From an uncultured Clostridia bacterium (GTDB taxonomy: Bacteria > Bacillota > Clostridia > Christensenellales > CAG-917), in the NCBI GenBank assembly GCA_944360115.1, contig CALVTH010000010.1, positions 1 through 42,801 of the forward strand: 42,801 nt of DNA, given 5' to 3'. Of the stretch, positions 34,168 to 42,523 are shown in pieces. A program made the translations under genes and the position numbers. The first letter of the stretch is position 1. Every line of letters starts with the position of its first letter. The notes under the pieces are model-generated. The model worked only from the letters and a program-made list of their open reading frames with translations, searched no databases and was not told the DNA's origin.

Positions 34168-35367
34168 TTGCAGAAGTACAGTTATAAGGCGTACGACTCC
34201 CTCGGCAAGGCCGTCAAGGGGACCATTGTCGCGTCGGACGACAAGAATTTCCGCGACCTTTTGCATGAGCAGGGTATGCGGTGTTACGAGTACCGCGTCG
34301 TAAACAAAGCCAAGCAGGTCAAAAGCAAACCTCTCAAAATCGGCGAACTCATCGCGTTCAGCCGTCAGTTGTCCTCTATGTTGTCTTCGGGTCTCGACCT
34401 CAGCCTCAGCCTCAAGATGCTGTATGAGCGCACCGAGAAAAACAAGAAAAATCTCAAACTCGTCGAGGCGCGCCTTTTCGAGGAAATCCAGAAGGGCGAA
34501 TCGCTGGCGTCGGCGATGCAGAATCTCGACAACACTTTCCCCTCCCTTTACATCAGCATGGTGAAGTCCGGCGAACTCAACGGCAAAATCGACGAGTCGC
34601 TGATAACCCTTGCCGACTATTTCGAAAAAGAGCACAAACAGCGCAACCAGATAAAGAGCGCCATGAGTTATCCCATCATCCTGCTCGTCATCTGCGCCCT
34701 CGTCGTCGTGCTGATGTCCGTCGTCGTGCTTCCGCGAATGGCGGATATGATACCCGAAGGCACGGCGATGCCGTTGCCCACGCAGATTTTGCTGGGATTG
34801 AAGGATTTCGTCGTCAATCAATGGTTCGTGGTGCTGATGGTCATATTCGCGCTGGTGGTGTGCGTGCCCATCATAAAGCGCATACCTGCGGTTTCCATTT
34901 TCACGGGCAAGTTCGCCACGCGTATTCCCGTCATCGGCAAACTGCGCAAGATGCTTTACACGGCAACCTTCGCGCGATCGCTTTCCACGCTGTATTCCAC
35001 GGGTATTCCGCTCCTCGACGCCATATCCATGAGCGGCGAGATCCTGAACAACAAATTCATTGAGATGCAGGTGAGGGAGGCCGTCATTTCCATAAGGAAG
35101 GGCAGCTCCATAGCCGAGGCGTTTTCCGTCGTCACATCCTTCGACACAATGCTCATGACGATGATTTTCGTCGGCGAGCAGTCGGGCACTCTCGACGACA
35201 TTCTCATTCAGACGGCGCGTTATTTCGAGGAGGAGGCACAGGGAGCTCTCAAACGCCTCATCTCTCTCATTTCGCCCGTCATGCTCATGATAATGGCGGT
35301 GGTCATCGGCTTCGTGCTCATCGCGGTCATGATGCCCATGCTTACGCTGTACCAGTCAATCGGTTGA
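34168..35367 (+). CDS. pilC: Type IV pilus / type II secretion inner-membrane platform protein PilC (GspF)
   Basis: 399 aa with two tandem GspF modules. The N-terminal MQKYSYKAYDSLGKAVKGTI is typical, followed by FSRQLSSMLSSGLDLSLSLKML, then a helix near 172-192, another near 220-240, the second module FARSLSTLYSTGIPLLDAI, and a final helix near 370-390. It forms the membrane platform on which pilin subunits are added. The start is TTG 34168, placed 4 nt after a long GGAGGAGGAG. The only nearby ATG (34148) is in another frame. No PilB or PilT ATPase is encoded next to it, so the motor must be elsewhere or beyond the window. Confidence 0.95.
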   Translation: MQKYSYKAYDSLGKAVKGTIVASDDKNFRDLLHEQGMRCYEYRVVNKAKQVKSKPLKIGELIAFSRQLSSMLSSGLDLSLSLKMLYERTEKNKKNLKLVEARLFEEIQKGESLASAMQNLDNTFPSLYISMVKSGELNGKIDESLITLADYFEKEHKQRNQIKSAMSYPIILLVICALVVVLMSVVVLPRMADMIPEGTAMPLPTQILLGLKDFVVNQWFVVLMVIFALVVCVPIIKRIPAVSIFTGKFATRIPVIGKLRKMLYTATFARSLSTLYSTGIPLLDAISMSGEILNNKFIEMQVREAVISIRKGSSIAEAFSVVTSFDTMLMTMIFVGEQSGTLDDILIQTARYFEEEAQGALKRLISLISPVMLMIMAVVIGFVLIAVMMPMLTLYQSIG

Positions 35368-35379
35368 CAAGGAGGAGTT

Positions 35380-36294
35380 ATGTACATTCTGCACATAAGC
35401 GGGGATACGGTCAAGATTCTGGAAGGCGCCGTCGCGCGGCGTAAAATCGTCGTGAACAGCCTTTATTCCGTCGCCATGCCCAGCGATTATCTCGACAATC
35501 CCGACGAAAAAGGCTACGAAAAACTCGAAGCCGTCGTCACCAACGGTCTCCGCGACCTCGGCGAGGATTTCAAGAACAAGAAAATCCGCATCGTGCTCGA
35601 CAACATCAACATTCCTTTCAGGGAAATGCTGGTGCCCACGCTCAACCGCAAAAAGACCATTCCGCTCATCAAGAACGAGATTTTCAGCGACGAGAAACTG
35701 GCAAACGGCAACACCGTCGATTACATCGAACTCGAAAAGAAGGTGGACGGTCAGAAGCAGACGCGCATCATGGTCACTTATGTCGACAACATCATCCTTG
35801 CCGATGTCCAGAAACTTTGCAAAAACCTCATGTTCAAGCTGCAATCCATCGACATAGGGCAGAACTGCACGGCGAAGATGTTGCGTTACACCGCGGACTC
35901 TCTTCCCGACAGTTATGTGTTCGCCGAATTGCGCGACAGCGTGGTCATGATAAGCCTCGTCATCGACAGGTCGTTCAAATACTGTATGTCAAAGAGCGTC
36001 ATCTCTCTCGAATCCATGCGGTTCAAGAGCGAGCGCACCTATTTCGTCAACGACATCGGCAACACTCTGCGAAGCGCGCTCGAACAGTTCAGGAAACTCT
36101 ATCCCGATTTCGATTGCAAGAGCGTCGTCATCGCGGGCACGGCGGAGAAATTCGAACTGTTGCGCAAGCCCGTCGCCGAAAAACTCGGCGTCAGCGTGCA
36201 GGCGCTCGTCGCTCCCGAAAATGTGGACAGCGTGTCGGACGAGGATTACAACGAATTTTTCTGCACCATAGGCGGACTTATAAGGGAGGGATAA
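35380..36294 (+). CDS. pilM: PilM-like actin-fold pilus assembly protein
   Basis: 304 aa, second in the operon, 12 nt after pilC with SD AGGAGG. The beginning MYILHISGDTVKILEGAV fits the first beta strands of the actin-like fold. VRIVLDNINIPFREMLVPTL-like strands follow, and the end (SVVIAGTAEKFELLRKPVAEKLGV) matches the second ATP-site lobe. Sequence similarity to PilM is low and the assignment relies on fold pattern, size and position before PilN- and PilO-like genes. PilM is cytosolic and binds the PilN tail. The N-terminal INL motif expected in the partner is present in the next gene (RDINLL). Confidence 0.75.
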   Translation: MYILHISGDTVKILEGAVARRKIVVNSLYSVAMPSDYLDNPDEKGYEKLEAVVTNGLRDLGEDFKNKKIRIVLDNINIPFREMLVPTLNRKKTIPLIKNEIFSDEKLANGNTVDYIELEKKVDGQKQTRIMVTYVDNIILADVQKLCKNLMFKLQSIDIGQNCTAKMLRYTADSLPDSYVFAELRDSVVMISLVIDRSFKYCMSKSVISLESMRFKSERTYFVNDIGNTLRSALEQFRKLYPDFDCKSVVIAGTAEKFELLRKPVAEKLGVSVQALVAPENVDSVSDEDYNEFFCTIGGLIREG

Positions 36295-36295
36295 T

Positions 36296-37000
36296 ATGCT
36301 GCGCAGAGACATCAACCTGCTATACAGCCTCACGCAGGCGACAAAGAAGAAGAGCTCGTCCAATCTGATGCTCGTTCTCGTCGTCGGCGTGGTGCTTATC
36401 GTCGGACTTATGACCTTCCTTTTCGTCGACGCAAAAATGACGGTAGAGAAAAACCAGTCCGTCATCGACGACCTCGACGCGAAACTCGGACAGACTTCCG
36501 TGCTCGCCCAGAAACAGAAAGAGTACAACGAACTCAAAACGGCGTATCAGAACGCCACCGTTTCGGCGATTGCGGAGCTCGCTCCGCAACAGTACGCGTA
36601 TGCCGGCGCGAAGATGAGCAAGACGCTCATCGACGTGCTCATGCTCACCGACGACGCAGGGACGCCCGTGTTCAAGGTGGACATAACGCAGCTAATAATA
36701 TCCGGCAACAGCATTACGTTGCAGTGCAGTTCGAAGACCGGAACGGACGCGGACTACGACTGCTACGACAAGGCGTGGGATTTCGTGGATTATCTCGCGG
36801 GCAACGCGCTTGCGGACGACAATCCTCTCGCCGCCACCGTGGTCGGCGGCGTTGCGATCAACGATCTTGTGCTCAAAAACGCGGACTATTTCACGGGGGT
36901 TGAGGACAATTATTCCGGTTTGCAGGCAAAGCCGGACAATCCGGAGGAGAGCATATCCTTCAATGTAAAATTCTCCGTCAACTGGGAGGCGCTGCAATGA
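36296..37000 (+). CDS. pilN: PilN-like pilus assembly protein
   Basis: 234 aa. The short cytosolic N terminus has RDINLLYSL, matching the INLLP-type motif by which PilN docks in PilM. A membrane helix (LMLVLVVGVVLIVGLMTFLF, about 24-43), a coiled-coil segment (about 48-85) and an outer alpha/beta domain follow, as in PilN. It starts 1 nt after the pilM stop and its own stop overlaps the pilO start (ATGA). The first ACGT of the whole window occurs in this gene at 36633, and later genes contain many. Confidence 0.82.
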   Translation: MLRRDINLLYSLTQATKKKSSSNLMLVLVVGVVLIVGLMTFLFVDAKMTVEKNQSVIDDLDAKLGQTSVLAQKQKEYNELKTAYQNATVSAIAELAPQQYAYAGAKMSKTLIDVLMLTDDAGTPVFKVDITQLIISGNSITLQCSSKTGTDADYDCYDKAWDFVDYLAGNALADDNPLAATVVGGVAINDLVLKNADYFTGVEDNYSGLQAKPDNPEESISFNVKFSVNWEALQ

Positions 37001-37950
37001 CATTCACGACAAGAGACAAGATATTGCTCGGCGTTCTCGCAGTCATACTCTTCGTGGGTATGATGTATCTCTACGGCGTCATGCCCGCCAACGAAGAGGC
37101 GGACAAGCTTGCCTCCGACGCCACCAAGAAGCAGCAGGAGCTCAACGAACTTCTTGCAAAAATAGCCGCGATAAACATCGACGCGCTGGATGACGAGTAC
37201 GACGAACTGCTGGACTACTATTACACGACGAAGGAGTCGCTGGAAGGCGTTGCCAAGCTGCCCGAAGAAGTGGAGATAATCGCCCTCGAAAGAAAAATCG
37301 TCAAATTGCTCGACGACAACGGAATCAAGGGTTACAGCACCACGAGCTGGAAGATAAACAGACAACAGCAGACGGCGTCCTATGACGGAGAAAGCGTCAT
37401 GTACGAAATCGTTCAGGCGGTTTGCCCCGTCCCCTTCAAAGTGGCGCCGGAAGTGTTCCACGATTTCATCGGAGCCGTTCACGACAACGAGTTTTACAGC
37501 ATTTCGGACCTGTCGGTGACTTATTCCGTCGAGACTCATACCACCACGGACGAGGGCGGCAACGACGTTACCACGACCGAGAAGTTCGCGGAAGGCAATT
37601 TCACCCTCAATTATTTCATGGCGGCGAGAACGGAGCAGGCAAATCTGCCGAAACTGCTCCCCGAAGTTACCGGGCTTGCGGCGGACGGAGCCACATTGAA
37701 GTTCAACACCGTGGACAACGCCGTGGGTTACGAGTTCTACACCGTGTCGGCGAGCGGCACCGTCACCGCCGTGCCTTACCTGTACGTCAAGGACAACGGA
37801 GAGGCGACGCTGAGCGTCAAGTTCTCCTCGAATTATCTGACGGCGGGCGTGCACACCGTTGCCGTTCGCGCGGTCGGCGACAAAGCGGAAGGTTACTTCA
37901 AGTCGCCCTTGCCCGACAAAAACACCGAGACTGTGCTTGTTACGGTGTAA
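36997..37950 (+). CDS. pilO: PilO-like pilus assembly protein with extra C-terminal domain
   Basis: 317 aa. A membrane helix at 9-28 (ILLGVLAVILFVGMMYLYGV) is followed by a coiled coil (about 31-90) and a ferredoxin-like domain, the PilO layout. PilO proteins are usually about 200-220 aa. Here residues 225-317 add a beta-rich, Fn3-like module (VTGLAADGATLKFNTVDNAV through YEFYTVSASG). That part would lie outside the membrane. The start overlaps pilN by 4 nt, so the two are translated together, as expected for partners of a heterodimer. Confidence 0.8.
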   Translation: MTFTTRDKILLGVLAVILFVGMMYLYGVMPANEEADKLASDATKKQQELNELLAKIAAINIDALDDEYDELLDYYYTTKESLEGVAKLPEEVEIIALERKIVKLLDDNGIKGYSTTSWKINRQQQTASYDGESVMYEIVQAVCPVPFKVAPEVFHDFIGAVHDNEFYSISDLSVTYSVETHTTTDEGGNDVTTTEKFAEGNFTLNYFMAARTEQANLPKLLPEVTGLAADGATLKFNTVDNAVGYEFYTVSASGTVTAVPYLYVKDNGEATLSVKFSSNYLTAGVHTVAVRAVGDKAEGYFKSPLPDKNTETVLVTV

Positions 37951-38035
37951 TGCGCATAAAAAAAGATAACGCGAACAAACCGACGGCATAAAAACCGTTT
38001 TGCGTCAAAAGACGCTCCGTAAGAGCGGAGGCAAA

Positions 38036-41000
38036 ATGAAAGCGCGACGTAAGAAAAGAGCCTTTTACAGAAAAGGAGCATCACTGGCAATGGTGCTGGT
38101 TTCCATAACCATTCTTACGATAATGGGAACGCTCTTCACCGCCATAGCAATGCGCTCCTACGAGTATTCTTACGCCAAACTGTGCAAGCAGCAGGCGTAC
38201 TACACCGCGCGGTCGGGCATAAGCGCCTTTTACAGTATGCTCAAAAGCGAGACGGGGTTGCTCGACAGCATGACACGCGACCTCGACGCGTTGTGTTTTG
38301 CAAGCGCCGCCACTTATTCGGACGACGATTTCGACATTACGACCGTAAGACTCGAAGTGGGCTCGGCGGGAGGCGGTACGTCCGACGGATTGATTTCGGG
38401 CGGATTCTTCGACACTTTCCTCGGCGATTGCAAGCTTTACGTACGCTACGCAAACAAGGAGCGCAGTCAAATAAGCATAGAGGCGCACTCCACTTACAAC
38501 GGTTATGCCGAGAGCGCGCGCGCCATCATAGCGCGCACGAACAAGGCCTCGTCCGAGCTGAAAAAAATCTTCGACAACACTTTCTGTCTGCAATCTCCCA
38601 TCACCACAATCGTCACCGACGGAATCGACGGCGACGTGTATGTCTCTCAGCCCGCGCCTTATCTTTACGACGAAGACGGCAACTGGATTGAGGAAGGAGT
38701 CGAGGGCGTTTACAACAAAGTTCTCGAAAGCCTTAAAAAGACTTCGAGCTACGGTGCATACACGGAAGTGACTGCCGGACAGTACATAAGAGACAATAAC
38801 GGAAATGTGGTCACGGACGAGAGCACCGATGTGGGCAAGTACAACAATGTTCTTCGGAAGATAGTGTACGCGAATGTTCAGGCGAGCACGGAGGACGCTG
38901 ATAAAATCGGTCACACCAAGCCGCTCTCGATGGAAAACACCCCGATAACGGACAGAAATTCCGAAGGCCAGACATACTACAACGATTGGGTCGAACTGTA
39001 TATGTTTTCGGCCGTTCAGGGCGACACCACCGTGGACGGCAATCTCTATGCACATTCCCGCATACTTCTCGGTCTCGTGGACAAGGACAGGAGCGGCAGA
39101 CAGTATATCAGTTACTGGGACGAGTCGCTTAAGAGGGAAGTTTATCCCAACCGCGCGTCCTGGTATCAGGTTACGAGCAATCTTTTCCCCGAATACGGTC
39201 TGGAAGGCGGCGGCGAAGGGAGCGTGAAAGATTACGAACACGGTTTCGACGTCGATGTTTTCTTCGACCACACAAGAACGGAGGCGGTGCTCGATGTTTC
39301 CGTCTCGAAATTCCGCATCAACGGCAATATGTATTTCTGGGATGATGTCCGTATAGAGAATATGGACAGCACCCAGACGGAAAACGCGCTGAACGGCGTG
39401 AAGAACAACATTTATGCCAAGCAGAATCTGTACATAGACGGCTTCCATATCGACAGTTGGAGCAGTATCATGGCTTACGCCACCATGTCCACATCCAAGC
39501 AGGTCTCCGTTTACGGCGATGTGTTCATCGGCGAAAATGCTTTTATCAGGGGAGCCAATATCTACGGGGACATTTATTGCTACGGCGAAGAACTGACGCT
39601 GGTCGACACCAATGTCTACGGTAACATCTATTTTGCGGGGTCCAAATTCACTGCCGACCGCGTCACGGTTTCGAGCGGCAGTCTGTCGGTGAGTTATAAC
39701 GGCTTAAACATCACGCAAAATTTGTCCGGCGGCAACGTCGTCATAGCGGGCACCAAGGGCAGCAGCAATTATTCCACCTACAACAGCAAGGCGGGCTTCG
39801 GCACTACTGCCGACACGGGCAACAACGCCGCTTCGCAGTGGGGAGCCACTCTCATTGATTGCAACATCTACGGCAATCTTTGGTCGGATGTCAATACTCA
39901 CATAGTGTCCGCAAAGAGCCAGGCGGGGCTGGGCGTGACTCCGCCTCACCCGCAGACGGGATACAGCGAATACGGCAATATCTATGCCACGAAGTATCTT
40001 TACATCGACCTCATAATGCCGCGAAGTATCGGCGACGGCTGGACGCAGACCGACAAATATCCGTTCATAGAGAACTGGGTGAGCGGGGTTGACCTCAACT
40101 ACGCTTACGCCACCGAAAACAACAGAATAGTGGTCAACGGCATGGTTTACGCCGAGCGTTTTCAGATGAAAACCAACCAGTCCAAGGTCCGAAATCTTGC
40201 CGAAAGCCAGCTCAACACCGTTTGCGTGGGCCGCGGAGGTCTGTACATAGACGGCTGCGAAGAATCGAGGCTGATTTCTCCGCAGAAGTGGAATATAAGC
40301 ATATCCAACGGACTGTATTCGCTGTCCTCGGGAGCGTGTTACAACACAAGAATTAACGGGTCGCTCGTCGACACGGGAAGTTTTTCCGCCAACGCCTCGG
40401 AATCCGACATTATCAACAGACTCGACAGCAGCCGTTATTCAATAGACGACGCGCTCGAATCGGTGCATTACAGCGTGCTGAATTCGATGGGGACGACCGC
40501 GACGCAACTCGACGTGTTATACGAGACCACGTTCGGCTCGACAGAAGTCTGGAAGGATAAGGTCATCACACTGTATTCGTGGAGCGCGCCCACACAGTAC
40601 GACGCGGACGACCCCGACGCAAACAATCCCGAAAGAACCATCGACTATGCCCGCGTCGTCGAAGGCAAGAACGAAAGGGGATTCAGAGACATCGACGAAT
40701 ACATCGATTATCTTCGCAGCGCGGAATCCGGCGGAAAAGCAGGGAGCGTCGATGGAACCACGCTTACCATCACCCAAAGCGCCTGGTTCTCGGGGCACGC
40801 CGACTTTTCGGCATTCGACAGGGTGGTTATCGACACCACGAAGGGCAATATCCACATCAAATTCAGCGGCGGCGCAACATTCGGAGCCCCCACCGCGACT
40901 TCCTTTGAAACGGGAAGCGACGTCATTCTGAAAGGCGGAAATCTCACGTTCTGGTATCTGTATGAGCCTGAGGGCTACGACATGAATTCGCCGACGCTTT

Positions 41001-41452
41001 CCGTCAACCCTTATACACAGCTGGGGCTCATACAGCAGGGGACGGGGGCGACTTACAGTTTTGACGGTCTGTACATTATCTCCAACGACGACTGTCTTAT
41101 ACAGTTCGCCAACGATGTGAGTCTGAACGGATTCGTTTATGCGCCGTATTCGCACCTGCTCCTGAAACCCGGCAGCTCGGGCACGCTCAACACCCTCAAC
41201 GGTTGCATGGCGATAGAGAGCCTTATTCTCACCAGCGACGGCGACACCCTCGGTTTCTGGGACGACTTGTTTGCGGGCATAACATGGACGCCGCAGAAGA
41301 TAATCGACGAAGTCGTCGGGCAATACGAGAACAGCCATTACGACTATGTAATGCCGCCTCTCATCATGGACGCGACTTTCCAGTACGGCGACGCCGTGGC
41401 GGAGCTCGAAAACTTCAACGAAGTCGTGTGGGAGTTCATGGGGTACTACTGA
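38036..41452 (+). CDS. Giant PilX-like minor pilin fused to a beta-helix-like ectodomain
   Basis: 1138 aa from ATG 38036 (GGAGG SD, 5 nt before). The basic head (1-13) and helix KGASLAMVLVSITILTIMGT (13-32) with the following KLCKQQAYYTARSGISAFY resemble the PilX/GspK type of minor pilin, which lacks the usual GFTLxE. Known ones are about 150-350 aa. From about residue 470 a run of short turns such as VYGDVFIGENAF, IYGDIYCYG, VYGNIYFAG and IYGNLW suggests a beta-helix, like bactofilin or autotransporter passengers. The C-terminal 250 residues hold further strand repeats (SFDGLYIISNDDCLIQFA). The likely place is the pilus tip or surface, and adhesion is an inference. Its stop overlaps the next prepilin. 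Confidence 0.72.
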   Translation: MKARRKKRAFYRKGASLAMVLVSITILTIMGTLFTAIAMRSYEYSYAKLCKQQAYYTARSGISAFYSMLKSETGLLDSMTRDLDALCFASAATYSDDDFDITTVRLEVGSAGGGTSDGLISGGFFDTFLGDCKLYVRYANKERSQISIEAHSTYNGYAESARAIIARTNKASSELKKIFDNTFCLQSPITTIVTDGIDGDVYVSQPAPYLYDEDGNWIEEGVEGVYNKVLESLKKTSSYGAYTEVTAGQYIRDNNGNVVTDESTDVGKYNNVLRKIVYANVQASTEDADKIGHTKPLSMENTPITDRNSEGQTYYNDWVELYMFSAVQGDTTVDGNLYAHSRILLGLVDKDRSGRQYISYWDESLKREVYPNRASWYQVTSNLFPEYGLEGGGEGSVKDYEHGFDVDVFFDHTRTEAVLDVSVSKFRINGNMYFWDDVRIENMDSTQTENALNGVKNNIYAKQNLYIDGFHIDSWSSIMAYATMSTSKQVSVYGDVFIGENAFIRGANIYGDIYCYGEELTLVDTNVYGNIYFAGSKFTADRVTVSSGSLSVSYNGLNITQNLSGGNVVIAGTKGSSNYSTYNSKAGFGTTADTGNNAASQWGATLIDCNIYGNLWSDVNTHIVSAKSQAGLGVTPPHPQTGYSEYGNIYATKYLYIDLIMPRSIGDGWTQTDKYPFIENWVSGVDLNYAYATENNRIVVNGMVYAERFQMKTNQSKVRNLAESQLNTVCVGRGGLYIDGCEESRLISPQKWNISISNGLYSLSSGACYNTRINGSLVDTGSFSANASESDIINRLDSSRYSIDDALESVHYSVLNSMGTTATQLDVLYETTFGSTEVWKDKVITLYSWSAPTQYDADDPDANNPERTIDYARVVEGKNERGFRDIDEYIDYLRSAESGGKAGSVDGTTLTITQSAWFSGHADFSAFDRVVIDTTKGNIHIKFSGGATFGAPTATSFETGSDVILKGGNLTFWYLYEPEGYDMNSPTLSVNPYTQLGLIQQGTGATYSFDGLYIISNDDCLIQFANDVSLNGFVYAPYSHLLLKPGSSGTLNTLNGCMAIESLILTSDGDTLGFWDDLFAGITWTPQKIIDEVVGQYENSHYDYVMPPLIMDATFQYGDAVAELENFNEVVWEFMGYY

Positions 41453-41847
41453 TGAGAGCGGTTTTCCGGACAAAACAATCCCGCAAAAGGGGATTCACTC
41501 TCGTTGAGGCGATTGTAAGCATCGGGATTTTCGCAATCGCGGCGGTTATGATCGCAATGATCCTTTTCACCGCCACGAATATGGTGCAGATGTCCCTCGT
41601 GTACGACTCCGACAGAGAAAAGCTTTCCGAGGCGGCGGCGCTTTCGTCCAGCACGCGCGTCGATCCCGACGACCCGAGCAGCGGGCTAATAGTGTCGCTC
41701 GATGTCAAAGTCGCGGGTAAGGACGTCGTGGAAAAATTCGTCATAGACCTCACCGACGGCAATACTCTGGTTGAGGTCGAAGGCAGATATTTCGAGTACA
41801 CCGTGCAATCGACAAAAAGAAAGTATTACATTTTCGTCAGCGATTGA
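41452..41847 (+). CDS. Type IV prepilin-like protein (GFTLVE)
   Basis: 131 aa. A short basic leader (MRAVFRTKQSRKR) is followed by the processing site G-FTLVEAIVSIGIFAIAAV, with Glu at +5, and a single helix. The prepilin peptidase should cut after the Gly. The globular part is only about 90 residues, with few Cys and a beta-rich C terminus, like a minor pilin or pseudopilin. ATG 41452 overlaps the stop of the upstream gene (TGATG), so the three pilin-type genes are translated as a unit. Confidence 0.88.
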   Translation: MRAVFRTKQSRKRGFTLVEAIVSIGIFAIAAVMIAMILFTATNMVQMSLVYDSDREKLSEAAALSSSTRVDPDDPSSGLIVSLDVKVAGKDVVEKFVIDLTDGNTLVEVEGRYFEYTVQSTKRKYYIFVSD

Positions 41848-41854
41848 GGCAGAT

Positions 41855-42511
41855 ATGTTGTTGAGGAAGTTTCGCAAACACAAAAGCGGATTCACGCTTG
41901 CCGAATTGCTAGTTGCGCTCGTAATACTCGGCATACTTTCCCTTTGCGTCTACCTCATAACGCAGGCGGCGAGTTTCACCTTTTCCAAAGGGCAGGAAGT
42001 GATAAGTGCCGACGACGTAAAAGACATTATTATCGAATATCTGAAACAGGAACTCAAAACCAGCACTTCCGTATATCTCACCGACGACCTCGTCGCCGAC
42101 GGCGCGCAGTATTTGAAAAAAGGGAATTTGCTGTTCTCCTCGGAGGTCGACGGCAGGCTTTATTTTCTGTCGAGCGACGTTGACGGAACGCTCAATCTGT
42201 CCTACACCCAAGACGGGACGATTGTCTTCCCGACCGACGCGAAACCGTACTTCGGCGAAGGAGCGAGCGACGCGGAAAAATATATATACGGCAATCATTG
42301 CATCAGAGTGGTTTTCAGTCCGCTCACCAATTCGGACGGCAAAAAGCAGGCCCTCAAAGTGACGGTGTCCGTTTATAAATCGATGAGTTCGACGACGGCG
42401 TCGGTCGAGGGGTCCGAGATCATTCAGCTCGTCAATATGGAACAGCAAAACGGGGAAATCACCGCTTCGACCGCTTTGACTTCCCCCGTGCGCTACTGTT
42501 TCTACGCATAA
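41855..42511 (+). CDS. Type IV prepilin-like protein (GFTLAE)
   Basis: 218 aa. Leader MLLRKFRKHKS, then G-FTLAELLVALVILGILSL with Glu at +5, then a long helix and a beta-rich head. The larger size and acidic head resemble PilW/GspJ-type minor pilins. It starts 7 nt after the previous stop with SD GAGGC, and the upstream in-frame Met at 41771 lies inside the previous gene and is rejected. The ORF ends 12 nt before the prepilin peptidase start. Confidence 0.88.
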   Translation: MLLRKFRKHKSGFTLAELLVALVILGILSLCVYLITQAASFTFSKGQEVISADDVKDIIIEYLKQELKTSTSVYLTDDLVADGAQYLKKGNLLFSSEVDGRLYFLSSDVDGTLNLSYTQDGTIVFPTDAKPYFGEGASDAEKYIYGNHCIRVVFSPLTNSDGKKQALKVTVSVYKSMSSTTASVEGSEIIQLVNMEQQNGEITASTALTSPVRYCFYA

Positions 42512-42523
42512 GGTGAGGGCGGT

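Noticed and set aside
34148-34168. ATG 34148 as the start of pilC
   Set aside because: It is in another frame. TTG 34168 is in frame with the conserved N terminus and has a strong SD at correct spacing.
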